Shown piece by piece: positions 41,839 through 51,036 of a DNA stretch of 64,000 nt (position 1 is its first letter; each line of letters opens with the position of its first letter). The stretch is from an uncultured archaeon (GTDB lineage Archaea; Thermoproteota; EX4484-205; JAAOZP01), in the NCBI GenBank assembly GCA_938045545.1, contig CALIBN010000010.1, positions 1 to 64,000 of the forward strand. The letters run 5' to 3'. The notes beneath the pieces are model-generated. The model was not told the origin of the DNA, made no database searches, and worked only from the letters and a program-made list of their open reading frames with translations. The position numbers were made by a program, and so were the translations under genes.

Positions 41839-42507
41839 TTAAAAACAGCACGAGGAGCCCTTAAGAGCCTTAATGATCCTGTCTACAACAGTATCGGGTG
41901 AAACATCTCCACCAGCCTCATCAGGCTCGTAGAAGAAATCTATTACGGTCACCTCAGCCTTCCGGTAGTGTTCAAGCAGTGGAGCAGCCTCATTCTTATA
42001 GACCCTTATCCTCTCCCTTACGACCTCAGGCTTATCGTCATCCCTCTGGTAGAGCTCGCCTCCACACTTGTCGCAAACACCATCAACCTTCGGCGGCAGC
42101 GTGATCTTGTTGTATATTGCGCCGCATTTCCTGCAGACAAGCCTCGAAGACAAGCGTCTAACTATCACTTCATCCGGAACGTTCAGGTTTATCACGAAGT
42201 CTATTTTTGAAACGCCTTCTAGGAAATAGGCCTGCTGAAGTGTCCTTGGATAACCGTCAAGAATAAAACCCTTCCTACAGTCCTCCTGCGAAAGCCTTTT
42301 CTCCATAACCCTGTTAACAACCTCGTCCGGAACAAGTTTCCCGCTTGAAACATAGCTCGATATGCTTTTCCCCAGCTCAGATCCGCTCTTCACCTCATCC
42401 CTCAAAATGTCCCCGGTTGAAATATGCGGCACACCTAGCCTCGGCGCAAGCCTTGAAGCATACGTGCCCTTGCCTGAGCCGGGTGGGCCGAAGATTACAA
42501 TCCTCAT
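41839..42507 (-). CDS. adk: Adenylate kinase
   Basis: 222 residues, bacterial-type Adk: GPPGSGKGTYASRLA P-loop at residue 7, STGDILRDEV, LDGYPRTLQQA, and a zinc LID with CRKCGAIYN and CDKCGGELYQRDDDKPEVV. Makes 2 ADP from ATP and AMP. ATG overlaps the L24e stop (ATGA). Confidence 0.96.
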   Translation of the reverse strand: MRIVIFGPPGSGKGTYASRLAPRLGVPHISTGDILRDEVKSGSELGKSISSYVSSGKLVPDEVVNRVMEKRLSQEDCRKGFILDGYPRTLQQAYFLEGVSKIDFVINLNVPDEVIVRRLSSRLVCRKCGAIYNKITLPPKVDGVCDKCGGELYQRDDDKPEVVRERIRVYKNEAAPLLEHYRKAEVTVIDFFYEPDEAGGDVSPDTVVDRIIKALKGSSCCF

Positions 42508-42701
42508 GGAGACGAGCCTCCGTGCCGCGTCTTCCTAACGACCCACTTTACCTTCCTAGGATTTCTGCCCAGCTTCACAGAGTTTCTGAGACACTTGGAG
42601 CTGCAGAACCTCAGTATGCTCCCGTCCCTCTTAACGTAAAGAACGCCCTCTCCGATCAGGAACGTCCTGCTGCAGAAGCTACACTTGAAGGCTGTAGGCG
42701 T
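42504..42701 (-). CDS. rpl24e: 50S ribosomal protein L24e (eL24), probable ACG start
   Basis: 65 residues. CSFCSRTFLIGEGVLYVKRD and RFCSSKC supply the four zinc-finger Cys, then LGRNPRKVKW. The frame is closed upstream by the S28e stop at 42705-42707; between are only GTC, ACG, CCT, ACA, GCC and TTC, none a normal start. ACG at 42699-42701 gives (M)PTAFKCSFC, the expected N-terminus, six bases after GGGGTGA, a strong Shine-Dalgarno. Gene order L7ae-S28e-L24e is the standard archaeal one. Confidence 0.85.
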   Translation of the reverse strand, partial: TPTAFKCSFCSRTFLIGEGVLYVKRDGSILRFCSSKCLRNSVKLGRNPRKVKWVVRKTRHGGSSP

Positions 42702-42707
42702 GACTCA

Positions 42708-42914
42708 TCACCCCGAGAATCTCCTAGCTTCTCTCTCAGTCTCCCTAAGCATAAGTATGTCTCCAACCCTAACTGGGCCCCGCACATTCCTAAGGATAAC
42801 CCTACCCCTGTCTCTGCCCGCGAGAATCCTAACCCTAACCTGAGTAACCTCGCCCGAAGCACCTGACCTAGCTACCAGCTCGACAACCTCTGCCGGAGTA
42901 GCTTCCTCGCTCAA
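42708..42914 (-). CDS. rps28e: 30S ribosomal protein S28e (eS28)
   Basis: 68 residues: [40 protein letters not shown] and the conserved ending [19 protein letters not shown] start in a TTGA overlap with the L7ae stop. Confidence 0.95.
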   Translation of the reverse strand: MSEEATPAEVVELVARSGASGEVTQVRVRILAGRDRGRVILRNVRGPVRVGDILMLRETEREARRFSG

Positions 42915-43303
42915 CCGCTTCCCCCAGCCTTCGCCCTTTCAGACTCTATCTTCTTAACCACGCTTTCAAGCATTGGAGCGGCCTCACCCGGGTCTATTAT
43001 CGCCACGGCCGCGGCTGAAACATTAGAGAGGCCAGCGGCCTCGCCGAGCTGCTTCTTATCCGGGACAACTATGTACGGGATTTTCCTATCCCTGCTCAGC
43101 AAAGGTATGTGGAGGACGACCTCGACAGGGTCAGTGTTGTCAGCCACGTACGCGATTTTAGCCACTCCTCTTTCAAGGGCTTTCGTGGTTTCATTGGTGC
43201 CTCTTTTAACCTTACCAGTTTTAGAGGCGATCCTAAGCAGTTCTAAAGCTTCCTCAATAAGCTCCTTACTCGGCTCGTAGTCCGCCGTCTTAACCTTAAC
43301 CAT
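42911..43303 (-). CDS. rpl7ae: 50S ribosomal protein L7Ae (eL8)
   Basis: 130 residues. Kink-turn binder: [55 protein letters not shown]. Also a core component of box C/D and H/ACA RNPs (Cbf5 is at 58803-59805) and of archaeal RNase P. ATG 43303. Confidence 0.97.
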   Translation of the reverse strand: MVKVKTADYEPSKELIEEALELLRIASKTGKVKRGTNETTKALERGVAKIAYVADNTDPVEVVLHIPLLSRDRKIPYIVVPDKKQLGEAAGLSNVSAAAVAIIDPGEAAPMLESVVKKIESERAKAGGSG

Positions 43304-43373
43304 TTCCGTTAAGCACCTCTACCCTTCCACAGCGGGGACAGAGGGGTATAAAAACTTAAACTTGAAGCTCTTT

Positions 43374-45098
43374 CTAAGGATGGGAGAAAACCAGGTTGAC
43401 AGTGCTTTTCGAAACCGCCTCCACCCTGCAGAATCCGAATCGAACAAGCTGAATAACCCTGCCTGGGTCAAGCTGTGTTAAAGGAGACTCGCCCAGGCCC
43501 TTGGTAAGGCTGGCATCAGGCATGATGACTCTTGTTTCAACAGCGTCACCGGGCAGAACCCACTGGATGAGTTTCACCCCAGAGGATTTCTCAGGGACCT
43601 CCAGACCCTTGAAAAAGGCTTTAACCTTCTTATTACGCAGGTCAATATCTTCAACCTCAACGTTGAAAAGAGACATTAGCCTAAGCCTTGAACCCGGAGC
43701 CAGGTTCTCAACGTCTTCCGATGAAACAATCAGCCTAGCCTCCCCGTTGGAAGGTTTTAAAACAATGAGTCTGGATCCAAGCTCAGGCCTGCTCGGATGT
43801 CTTAGAAGCCTCGCCTCAACCTGCTGGGGAATGTTTCTGACAGCCATCGTGAACGGGTTTTTCACGAAGTAGTATCGCTCTGCCTCCCAGTCTACAGCCT
43901 CCCTGTTGTACGCGTAAAGATTCTCCCATTTAACGGTTGACTCAGCTATGTTCAAGCCCATTTCAAGCATAATCCTCCTCACCACCTCAGGCTTGAATCC
44001 TCTTCTCCTTAAAGCCTTAAGCGTGCCGAGTCTAGGATCGTCCAGCCCGGTGTAAGCACCCTCCGCCAGACCCTTCATTATCCTGGATTTGCTCAACACA
44101 CTGCCCTCAAGCCTAACTCTGCCTATGTGGACTGAAAGCGGGGGTGGAGAGCCCAAGTATTTGAAGACGTATGATTGACGGACCTCGTTCGTCAAATGCT
44201 CCTTACCCCTTATCACGTGGGAAACCTTCATCTCATGATCGTCAATGGCGCAGGACCAGTTGTAGAGCGGCCAGACCCTGAAGCCCGTGACCCTGGGATG
44301 TTTCGCAACATCTATCCTTAACGCGGGCCAGTCTCTCACCGCAGGATTAGGATGCTTCATATCGGTCTTGACCCTCACAACAGCCTCACCCGGGTTGAGG
44401 CTCCCGTTCAGCATCTTCTCCCAGAGGCTTAAGCCTAAATTCGGATCCTGATCCCTATGCGGGCATGGCTCACCCTTCTTTTCGAAAACCCTGAATTCCT
44501 CGGGTTTGCAGAGGCAGACGTACGCGAGGCCTCTTTCAATAAACTTTTCAGCATATTCGTAGTATGTTTGAAGCCTGTCTGACTGGTAATGTATCTCATC
44601 GGGATGGATGCCGAGCCACTCCAGGTCTTCAATAATCCAGTCGTAAGCCTCCTTCAACGGAGGCTTGACTGAGGGAGACGTGTCTTCAAACCTTAGAATA
44701 AGCTTGCCGTTCATCATCTTGGCGTAATAGTTGCAGAGCACAGCCGGCCTTGCGTTGCCAAGCGTAAGAGGCCCATCTGGATTCGGAGCGAACCTTAAAA
44801 CAACTTTAGAGAAGCCCTCTGCCCTAGGCAGTGGAGAAACCTCCTGTTTCAACACCTTCCCCGTTCTCTCAACAACCCCTAGCCTCTTAATTAGCTCAGC
44901 CTGCTCTTCAAGCGTAAGCCTGTTAACCCTCTCAGTCACCTCCCGGATTAGTGGAATAAGCTCCTTAACGCTGCTTCTTAAACCGGGGTTCATGCCGAGC
45001 AGTTTCCCAAGCACCGCCTCAGCCCTAGCCACACCCTTGAAAGCCAAAGCGTTCTCAAGCGCAAGCCTCTCTATCAGGCTGACGAGCTCCTCGCTCAT
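43374..45098 (-). CDS. gltX: Glutamyl-tRNA synthetase
   Basis: 574 residues, archaeal non-discriminating type. HIGH-like RFAPNPDGPLTLGNARPAVL near residue 100, a conserved FEDTSPSVKPPLKEAY, and KMSKS-like GSVLSKSRIMKGL. The C-terminal half is the beta-barrel anticodon domain of the archaeal/GlnRS-like class. ATG overlaps the IPP isomerase stop (ATGA). Confidence 0.96.
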   Translation of the reverse strand: MSEELVSLIERLALENALAFKGVARAEAVLGKLLGMNPGLRSSVKELIPLIREVTERVNRLTLEEQAELIKRLGVVERTGKVLKQEVSPLPRAEGFSKVVLRFAPNPDGPLTLGNARPAVLCNYYAKMMNGKLILRFEDTSPSVKPPLKEAYDWIIEDLEWLGIHPDEIHYQSDRLQTYYEYAEKFIERGLAYVCLCKPEEFRVFEKKGEPCPHRDQDPNLGLSLWEKMLNGSLNPGEAVVRVKTDMKHPNPAVRDWPALRIDVAKHPRVTGFRVWPLYNWSCAIDDHEMKVSHVIRGKEHLTNEVRQSYVFKYLGSPPPLSVHIGRVRLEGSVLSKSRIMKGLAEGAYTGLDDPRLGTLKALRRRGFKPEVVRRIMLEMGLNIAESTVKWENLYAYNREAVDWEAERYYFVKNPFTMAVRNIPQQVEARLLRHPSRPELGSRLIVLKPSNGEARLIVSSEDVENLAPGSRLRLMSLFNVEVEDIDLRNKKVKAFFKGLEVPEKSSGVKLIQWVLPGDAVETRVIMPDASLTKGLGESPLTQLDPGRVIQLVRFGFCRVEAVSKSTVNLVFSHP

Positions 45099-46189
45099 AC
45101 GATTCTCCTCCCGTTTAGAAGCCTCGCCAGCAGTCCTCTCTGTTCAAGCCATTCAGCCGTCCTACCCCTTACAACAAGCGGTGCTGAGCTGAGCTCCTCA
45201 ATACTCCTAGCGCCGGCAAGGAACATCGTGAACTTTAAGGCAAGCTCGAATGATTTAACCAGTCTCCTAGCCTCCTCAACACCGCCCTTCGAGAAGGAAA
45301 CCAGGAACGGCATAGCCATACCCGTGCAGCTAGCCCCGAGGGCGATGGCTTTCGCAGCGTCAACACCAGTCCTAACGCCTCCGCTCGCTATAACTCTCAG
45401 GCTGCGCGTGGACATTTTTGATTCAACGATGCTGACGGCTGTTGGAACACCCCAGTCCCAAAGAGCCTTGCCCAGCAGAGAAGCCTTGCTCCCACTTCTC
45501 CTTGAACGATAATATTCTACGGCATACCAGCTTGTCCCACCGACACCGGCTACGTCAACCCATTTAACGCCCCAGGACTCTGCGAGCCTAGCAGCCTCCC
45601 CGCTGAAGCCGGCGCCAGTCTCCTTGAGGCAAAGCCTCTCCCCCAGCCTCCAGGATAGTTCAGCCACATGGTTGCCAACTCCTTTGAAACAAGTTTCCCC
45701 CTCAGGCATAACAAGCTCCTGAAGCTTGTTGAAATGTATGGCCAGCGCGTCAGCCCCAACGATCTCCATTGTTTTCAAAGCATACTCTGAGCCGTGTTTA
45801 GCAACCTGGGCGGCGCCTATGTTCGAAATCACCAGCGTCCCCGGAGCCCTTTCCCTGACTACTGAATAAGTGTCTACAAGACTAGGATCCTCCATCGCAG
45901 CCCTGACGCTTCCAACACCGATCCCTATCCCTTCGGCTTCAGCAACCTCAGCCAGACCCATGTTTATTCTTTTAGCCTCCTTTGTCCCCCCGGTTAAAGC
46001 CTCTATTATGAGCGGCAGCCTAAGCCTCTTACCCATGACTGTAACACTGGTTTCTACATCGCTCAGATCAATCTCGCAGACAGCGTTGTGAATAAGCTCA
46101 ACATCCTCGAAACCCGCGGAAACCCTGGAGGAAACATCCTTCTCCAAGGCTATTCGAATATGCTCAGCCTTCCTGCTCTCGGTTGCCAC
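45095..46189 (-). CDS. fni: Isopentenyl-diphosphate isomerase, type 2 (FMN-dependent)
   Basis: 364 residues. RKAEHIRIALEKDVSSRV, IIEALTGGTKEAKRINMGLA, GIGVGSVRAAMEDPS, LAIHFNKLQELVMPEG and VAGVGGTSWYAVE match type 2 IDI. Interconverts IPP and DMAPP for lipid synthesis; mevalonate kinase is close upstream. GTG start. Confidence 0.95.
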   Translation of the reverse strand: MATESRKAEHIRIALEKDVSSRVSAGFEDVELIHNAVCEIDLSDVETSVTVMGKRLRLPLIIEALTGGTKEAKRINMGLAEVAEAEGIGIGVGSVRAAMEDPSLVDTYSVVRERAPGTLVISNIGAAQVAKHGSEYALKTMEIVGADALAIHFNKLQELVMPEGETCFKGVGNHVAELSWRLGERLCLKETGAGFSGEAARLAESWGVKWVDVAGVGGTSWYAVEYYRSRRSGSKASLLGKALWDWGVPTAVSIVESKMSTRSLRVIASGGVRTGVDAAKAIALGASCTGMAMPFLVSFSKGGVEEARRLVKSFELALKFTMFLAGARSIEELSSAPLVVRGRTAEWLEQRGLLARLLNGRRIV

Positions 46190-46419
46190 GGTTTAAGGAT
46201 TCTTCGAGAGTTTTTAACTCTGTTGCCAGCATGGTTTAACCAACCGCTGAAGTTGGCCAAATATACGTGGAATAATGGGTTTATATGAATGCTGTTAGCC
46301 CCGACTCCAAGAGTAAACTGTTTCTCGACCATGGGTGGCGAGTAGAGATTCTGCGACTTTTTTTATCACCTGGATTCACTGTCTCCACAAGAGATTCTAT
46401 ACGGATGTGAAACGGTTTT

Positions 46420-47376
46420 CTACTCTAATTCCTCCGTGTAAACTCCTTTTTCAACCGTTCTAAGGATCATCGTATGAGCATTCAGATTGCGCAACGCTTC
46501 CTCAACGGTGTTCAACGAGCCCTCATCAACCAGTGTAATGACGCATCCTCCACCGCCTCCGCCAGTAAGCTTAGCACCATACGCGCCGGCTGAAATGCTT
46601 GTCCACACCAGGGAGTCAAGCCTACTGTTTGAGACGCCCATTAGGGAGAGGAGAAGATGGTTTAACGTAATTAGCCTGCCTGCTTCAACCATGTCAGTCT
46701 GAAGGAGGCGGCTTATCTTGATTGTGACATCACTTATGGAAGACATAATTATGTTGAAGAGATCCGGTTCCCTCTCCTTGAGGGACGCTACTTTGAGAAT
46801 CATGTCCTTCGTACTCCGCTCCAAGCCTGAGTCAGCCAGCAGGAATATGCCTTGGCCTGCCTCAAGCTTCTCAATCCCCTTGTCTTTAACGAACAGGATT
46901 AAGCCACCCCAGAGTGCTGCCGCCACGTCTACGCCGCTCGGATTAACGTGCGCAACCTTTTCACCCTCCATCGCGAGGCTAAAAACTTTTTCGTCAAAAG
47001 GCTTCTCGTAAACCAGTTTGAGCAGAGCGTTGGCCAATGCGACGGATAATGAGGCTGAAGAACCCATTCCAGAAGCGGGGGGAATATCTGAGCTTATGCG
47101 GATCCTGAGCCTACCTTTAAAACCTTCTGAATCCCGGAATACGTCTATGATTCTCGCGAAAGGCTTTAGCTGGCTTGGGCCTGAGAAAGCCCTGCCTATC
47201 ATCTTCGCAACCCCATACTTGTCTGAGAATATTTCGTGGGCACCGATCTCGTCGAAAGCTTCAACAGAAACCTTCGAGTAAACGTTTACAGCAGCCACTA
47301 GGGCGGGGTGGCCATATACTACGGAGTGCTCGCCGGAAATGATTACTTTCCCAGGAGCCTTGCAGACTATTTTCAA
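46420..47376 (-). CDS. mvk: Mevalonate kinase
   Basis: 318 residues, GHMP kinase: KAPGKVIISGEHSVVYGHPAL, PPASGMGSSASLSVALANAL, HVNPSGVDVAAALWGG and KLTGGGGGGCVITL. Phosphorylates mevalonate in the isoprenoid-lipid pathway. TTG start; 6 nt after the MEMO gene, at the end of the ribosomal S13-to-MEMO string. Confidence 0.95.
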   Translation of the reverse strand: MKIVCKAPGKVIISGEHSVVYGHPALVAAVNVYSKVSVEAFDEIGAHEIFSDKYGVAKMIGRAFSGPSQLKPFARIIDVFRDSEGFKGRLRIRISSDIPPASGMGSSASLSVALANALLKLVYEKPFDEKVFSLAMEGEKVAHVNPSGVDVAAALWGGLILFVKDKGIEKLEAGQGIFLLADSGLERSTKDMILKVASLKEREPDLFNIIMSSISDVTIKISRLLQTDMVEAGRLITLNHLLLSLMGVSNSRLDSLVWTSISAGAYGAKLTGGGGGGCVITLVDEGSLNTVEEALRNLNAHTMILRTVEKGVYTEELE

Positions 47377-47382
47377 CAGTGT

Positions 47383-48228
47383 TCACTTGTAGAAGGCTAT
47401 TGAAGCGTAACCCACCACACCACCGTAATCGCCTGAAATCTCTCCGCTGTTATAGTATTTCAACAGGGCGGATTTAGAGCACCCCATCTCCTTCACGCAT
47501 GAGACTAGCGCTATAACTGGACCTAGGCCGCAGAGCGACTCATAATTGACGGCGACGGAGTGAATCAGCTTCTCGTCCAGCGACTCTATTGCTCTGATGG
47601 TCTTCATATCGTTCTCCTCAGCCTCCCCTGCTGGAACATAATGGCTCATGTCCGAGCTGGCGATAACGATGGCCTTTTTCCCTTCAAGAGCCCTGGATAA
47701 AGCTTTTCCAAGCCTAATATTCCTTTCAAGGTTGAAATCATGTATAATTATTGGGATGAGCTTGAACGAGCCTCCGTAGACAAGCTGGAGGAATGGGAGC
47801 TGTATTTCAACAGAGTGTTCGAAAGCATGCGCGTGAAAATTATCCTCGATGAAGGGCGCTGAGCTGAGCAGCAGGCTCACCGTCTGCCTGTCGACCTCCA
47901 CGTCACCGAGCGGAGTACGCCAAACACCTTCGCTCATAGTGGCGAAGCCCGTGGAAGCCATATGGTGGTCGGGCCCCATCACCACCAGCGTTTCCCTAGG
48001 ACCATGGTTAGCAGCCTCGCTGTATGCCCATGTGGCAGCCATACCTGAGTAAACGTATCCGGCATGTGGAACCATGAGGCCAAGCAAGCGGGGATCGTAC
48101 TCTCCGAGAACCGGGATGCTTCCGTATCCCAGTCTCCCCTTGAAAAGACTTTGAAGCTGCTCTAGGAGTCTCTCCCTAGTACCCTCGTACCAGCTTCCAG
48201 CGTACGCTGGCTTTCTAACCCTAGCCAT
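47383..48228 (-). CDS. MEMO/AMMECR1-associated dioxygenase-fold protein
   Basis: 281 residues from ATG 48228 (MARVRKPAYAGSWYEG). MEMO family: LMVPHAGYVYSGMAATWAY, MGPDHHMASTGFA, HAHAFEHSVEIQLPFLQ and IASSDMSHYVP, which carry the extradiol-dioxygenase-like metal site. Function in archaea is unknown. A conserved neighbour of S2 and mevalonate kinase. Confidence 0.92.
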   Translation of the reverse strand: MARVRKPAYAGSWYEGTRERLLEQLQSLFKGRLGYGSIPVLGEYDPRLLGLMVPHAGYVYSGMAATWAYSEAANHGPRETLVVMGPDHHMASTGFATMSEGVWRTPLGDVEVDRQTVSLLLSSAPFIEDNFHAHAFEHSVEIQLPFLQLVYGGSFKLIPIIIHDFNLERNIRLGKALSRALEGKKAIVIASSDMSHYVPAGEAEENDMKTIRAIESLDEKLIHSVAVNYESLCGLGPVIALVSCVKEMGCSKSALLKYYNSGEISGDYGGVVGYASIAFYK

Positions 48229-48229
48229 G

Positions 48230-48868
48230 CTAGACTGTCCTCGCAGCCTCCTCAATCTGGGTCTCGAAAGCGTGGAAGTTTTCACTCATGCTTTCAGTCG
48301 GAGAGAGCACTCCCTTGTTCCTGAGAACCTCCCTTGTCAGCAGCCAGAATACTAGGGCTAGGGAGCTGCGCCCCTTGTTGTTGGCGGGAATTATAAGGTC
48401 TATGTAGGAGCAGGAGTCATCGGTGTCACATATGCCTATCACGGGTATTCCGATGAGCGTTGCTTCTCGAATAGCCTTCTCGTCAACCTTAGGGTCTGAA
48501 ACAAGAATTATCTTCGGAGAAATATAGCCTTCATACTTCGGGTTAGAGAAGATGCCCGGTGGAAACCTTTCTACAATAGGCTTGAAACCAGTGTACTCGC
48601 ACATTTTAAGGACCGGTGTTCTCCCATACTCTTTCCCGGATACTATTATCACGTCACTTGGCTCATACCTGGAAAGCCCCTTTCCGGCAACCCTAATCTT
48701 CTCATCGGTTTGAGCAATCTCAATCAGGTTCAGCCCGTCAGGCCTAGTAAACCTTACGAAGCGCCTCATGCAGACAGTGCAAACCTTTGTTCCTATGTGG
48801 ACGCCTGCAGCAATGTACTCCGTCCTCAGAATCAACAGACCTTCTCCGCTCCTCTCACTCGTGCTCAT
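48230..48868 (-). CDS. rps2: 30S ribosomal protein S2 (uS2)
   Basis: 212 residues: AGVHIGTKVCTVCMRRFVRF, RYEPSDVIIVSGKEYGRTPV, PGIFSNPKYEGYISP and IPVIGICDTDDSCSYIDLIIPANNKG (listed in parts). ATG overlaps the Rpo10 stop (ATGA). Confidence 0.96.
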   Translation of the reverse strand: MSTSERSGEGLLILRTEYIAAGVHIGTKVCTVCMRRFVRFTRPDGLNLIEIAQTDEKIRVAGKGLSRYEPSDVIIVSGKEYGRTPVLKMCEYTGFKPIVERFPPGIFSNPKYEGYISPKIILVSDPKVDEKAIREATLIGIPVIGICDTDDSCSYIDLIIPANNKGRSSLALVFWLLTREVLRNKGVLSPTESMSENFHAFETQIEEAARTV

Positions 48869-49086
48869 TGCCTGTAATCCTCCCCCAGCGATAATCCTCG
48901 GGAGTATGAAAGCAGCTCGTCGATATAATCAACATGAGAAATAAACATTCGCCTGCAACAGATCCTTGTAACGTTGAGAGAGTCTAGCACCTGCTTTGGA
49001 TCCTCGCCTGAAGCAACCCTACTCTGGTATTCCTCCCACAAGTGGCCTATTACCTTGCCGCACGTGAAACATCTAACTGGAAACAT
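48865..49086 (-). CDS. rpo10: RNA polymerase subunit Rpo10 (RpoN)
   Basis: 73 residues from ATG 49086. The zinc-binding CX2C...CC motif is FPVRCFTCGKVIGHLWEEY and NVTRICCRRMFISHVD. A TTG at 49089 immediately precedes. Part of the conserved S9-RpoN-S2 string. Rpo6 (RpoK) and enolase, often next in this cluster, are missing here. Confidence 0.96.
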   Translation of the reverse strand: MFPVRCFTCGKVIGHLWEEYQSRVASGEDPKQVLDSLNVTRICCRRMFISHVDYIDELLSYSRGLSLGEDYRQ

Positions 49087-49100
49087 CAAGCCATAGTCAC

Positions 49101-49514
49101 CTACCTGTAGGACTTCTGGAACCTCCTTCTAGCACCTGGTCCTCCAAATTTCTTGGGCTCCTTTCTCCGGGGATCTCCAGAGAGGAGATGCCTGTCGAAG
49201 CTTCTGAAAATGTTTCTAACAGTGGAGCTCCTCGTCCACTGAGTAATACCTCTGGCTAAAGCCTGCATAACCGCCCTGGCCTGCGAAGCATGACCCCCGC
49301 CTTCAACCTTAACCTCGACGTCAACATCCTTAAACTGTTCAGGAAGGAGTTTCAAAGGCGTTAAGGCGAGCATCCTGTAGGGATCGTAAAGCCAGTTTTC
49401 AGCGGGGTAACCGTTTATCGTAACGCGCCCGGAACCCTGCTTAACAACAGCCCTAGCCACTGAGCTCTTAACGGAACCAGTTACAACAAGGGGCAGTTTC
49501 CTAGGGGTCGGCAA
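49101..49514 (-). CDS. rps9: 30S ribosomal protein S9 (uS9)
   Basis: 137 residues ending in the decoding-site tail FGGPGARRRFQKSYR; GSVKSSVARAVVKQGSGRVTI and GGGHASQARAVMQALARGI are family hallmarks. TTG start 2 nt after the L13 stop. Confidence 0.96.
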   Translation of the reverse strand: MPTPRKLPLVVTGSVKSSVARAVVKQGSGRVTINGYPAENWLYDPYRMLALTPLKLLPEQFKDVDVEVKVEGGGHASQARAVMQALARGITQWTRSSTVRNIFRSFDRHLLSGDPRRKEPKKFGGPGARRRFQKSYR

Positions 49515-49516
49515 AT

Positions 49517-49957
49517 CTAGTCAGCCTCCGGGACGCTGAAAAACCCTTTCAAGTCTGAAAGGGTGAAAGAGCTTCTCCCAAGCCTAGAGGCGTCAGCATC
49601 CTTAAACCTAACAGCCTCACCCTTAACACTACTCGGCCAGCCGCAGTAGACTCTGAGCCTTCTAAAGGCCTCCATCCCCTTAGGCTTATCCATTGGAAGC
49701 ATGCTTTTTACAACGCTCCTAACATAGGTCACTGGGTTCCTAGGATGCCTCGGCGTATGCTTAGGGTTCCTAACGCTCTTCACCTCCAGGAAGCCCACGT
49801 ACTCCCTGATGAAGCTGTCCTTTCTCCCAGATACTCTTGTCTTCTCAGCGTTAACCACGTAAACCCTGTATCCTTCAAGAAGCCTTTTAGCTATGATTGA
49901 ACACATTCTTCCTAGAACCTGGTCGGTTGCGTCAACCACGAGAATCCTTTCAGACAA
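49517..49957 (-). CDS. rpl13: 50S ribosomal protein L13 (uL13)
   Basis: 146 residues: VVDATDQVLGRMCSIIAKRL, GYRVYVVNAEKTRVSGRKD, HTPRHPRNPVTYVRSVVKSM and YCGWPSSVKG. TTG start, overlapping the L18e end by 8 nt. Confidence 0.95.
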   Translation of the reverse strand: MSERILVVDATDQVLGRMCSIIAKRLLEGYRVYVVNAEKTRVSGRKDSFIREYVGFLEVKSVRNPKHTPRHPRNPVTYVRSVVKSMLPMDKPKGMEAFRRLRVYCGWPSSVKGEAVRFKDADASRLGRSSFTLSDLKGFFSVPEAD

Positions 49958-50294
49958 TTATTTTCACCCCCGAGCCCTTCTGTTCAACCTCTGCAAACTC
50001 GTCCAACCGCATAACCTTGCATCCGGCTGACCTAAGCTTATCTAGCGCGGCCGAGGAGAAGGAGAGGGCGGCAACCGTGACACTATGGTTGATCTCCCCC
50101 TTGCCTAGGACTTTCCCAGGGACCACTACACGGTCACCCTGCTTGGTTAAACGCGAAATCTTACCCACGTTTACCTCGGCCATCCTGCTCCTAGGCCTGG
50201 ACAAAAGGCTCTCAACCCTCCTCCAGAACCTGGAGTCACCTGCCGCCTTCCTCACCGAAATCAACACCCTCCTCGCCGCCACGCTTCTCTTCAA
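49950..50294 (-). CDS. rpl18e: 50S ribosomal protein L18e (eL18)
   Basis: 114 residues: WRRVESLLSRPRSRMAEVNV, GKISRLTKQGDRVVVPGKVL and HSVTVAALSFSSAALDKL fit L18e. The TTG at 50294 gives a family-like length but overlaps rpoD by 59 nt; GTG 50267 is a shorter alternative. Confidence 0.93.
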   Translation of the reverse strand: MKRSVAARRVLISVRKAAGDSRFWRRVESLLSRPRSRMAEVNVGKISRLTKQGDRVVVPGKVLGKGEINHSVTVAALSFSSAALDKLRSAGCKVMRLDEFAEVEQKGSGVKIIV

Positions 50295-50919
50295 CCTCAG
50301 GAAGCGTGAGAGAATCCAGAAGCGTTTTAAACTTATCTCTCAAAATATCAAGAGCCTGCCTGAAAACCTCTATTGAGGGTAGAGAACCTGTTGATTCAAG
50401 CCTGAAAACGAAAGCATCCGGGGAATCCGTGAAGCTGTACGTGGCCAGGGAGGCGGGCTGCCATTTAGCATGCATCTTACCCCTTCCAAGCCTAGCTAAT
50501 GCCTCCAGCCTGAGCTTCCCACCTGGGGGTAGCTTAGTTATAGGAATATTGCCGTAGACAGGGTAAACATCCTCATCCCTGCAGACAAGATGCTTGGAGT
50601 AAACCGTCAAAGGCGAGTCGCCGGCTGAAACATCTATGCTCAGCGTGGTGAAACACTTCTCGCTAGAGCCAAGGCACTCCGGGGAATCCATCGGAAGATA
50701 TTTTCCAGGCGGGGTTCTCAAGGGTATCAGGCCAAGCCTGTTTGAAAGGACCTCGTCGAACATCGGGCTCGAGTTTTCAAAGATGAAGACCTCGTGAACC
50801 GCCAGCGTAGGAACCTCTTCAAGAATAGCCCTTCTTATAGCGTTTACAAGCGCCTCTGAGCATCCTTCTAGCCTAGCCTCTAGATAATCGTCGCTCAGCT
50901 TAAGTATCTTTACATCCAT
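50236..50919 (-). CDS. rpo3: RNA polymerase subunit Rpo3 (RpoD)
   Basis: 227 residues, the alpha-like assembly subunit: EALVNAIRRAILEEVPTLAV, FENSSPMFDEVLSNRLGLIPL, and MHAKWQPASLATYSF. Only two Cys lie in the domain that holds a 4Fe-4S cluster in some archaea, so the cluster is probably absent. The C-terminal tail is acidic (EEKRGGEEGVDFGEEGG). In most archaea rps11 lies directly upstream; here rps11 is inverted. Confidence 0.96.
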   Translation of the reverse strand: MDVKILKLSDDYLEARLEGCSEALVNAIRRAILEEVPTLAVHEVFIFENSSPMFDEVLSNRLGLIPLRTPPGKYLPMDSPECLGSSEKCFTTLSIDVSAGDSPLTVYSKHLVCRDEDVYPVYGNIPITKLPPGGKLRLEALARLGRGKMHAKWQPASLATYSFTDSPDAFVFRLESTGSLPSIEVFRQALDILRDKFKTLLDSLTLPEVEEKRGGEEGVDFGEEGGR

Positions 50920-51036
50920 ATTAACGTGCTATTTTCCCCGAGAAGGTATTTAAGGGTTAGCTTCAACGGCCATGGGCCGCTAGGCGCTGAAGCCGCTTGA
51001 AGAACGCTTATTAACCCCCTTTAGCAGGATGGCCGC

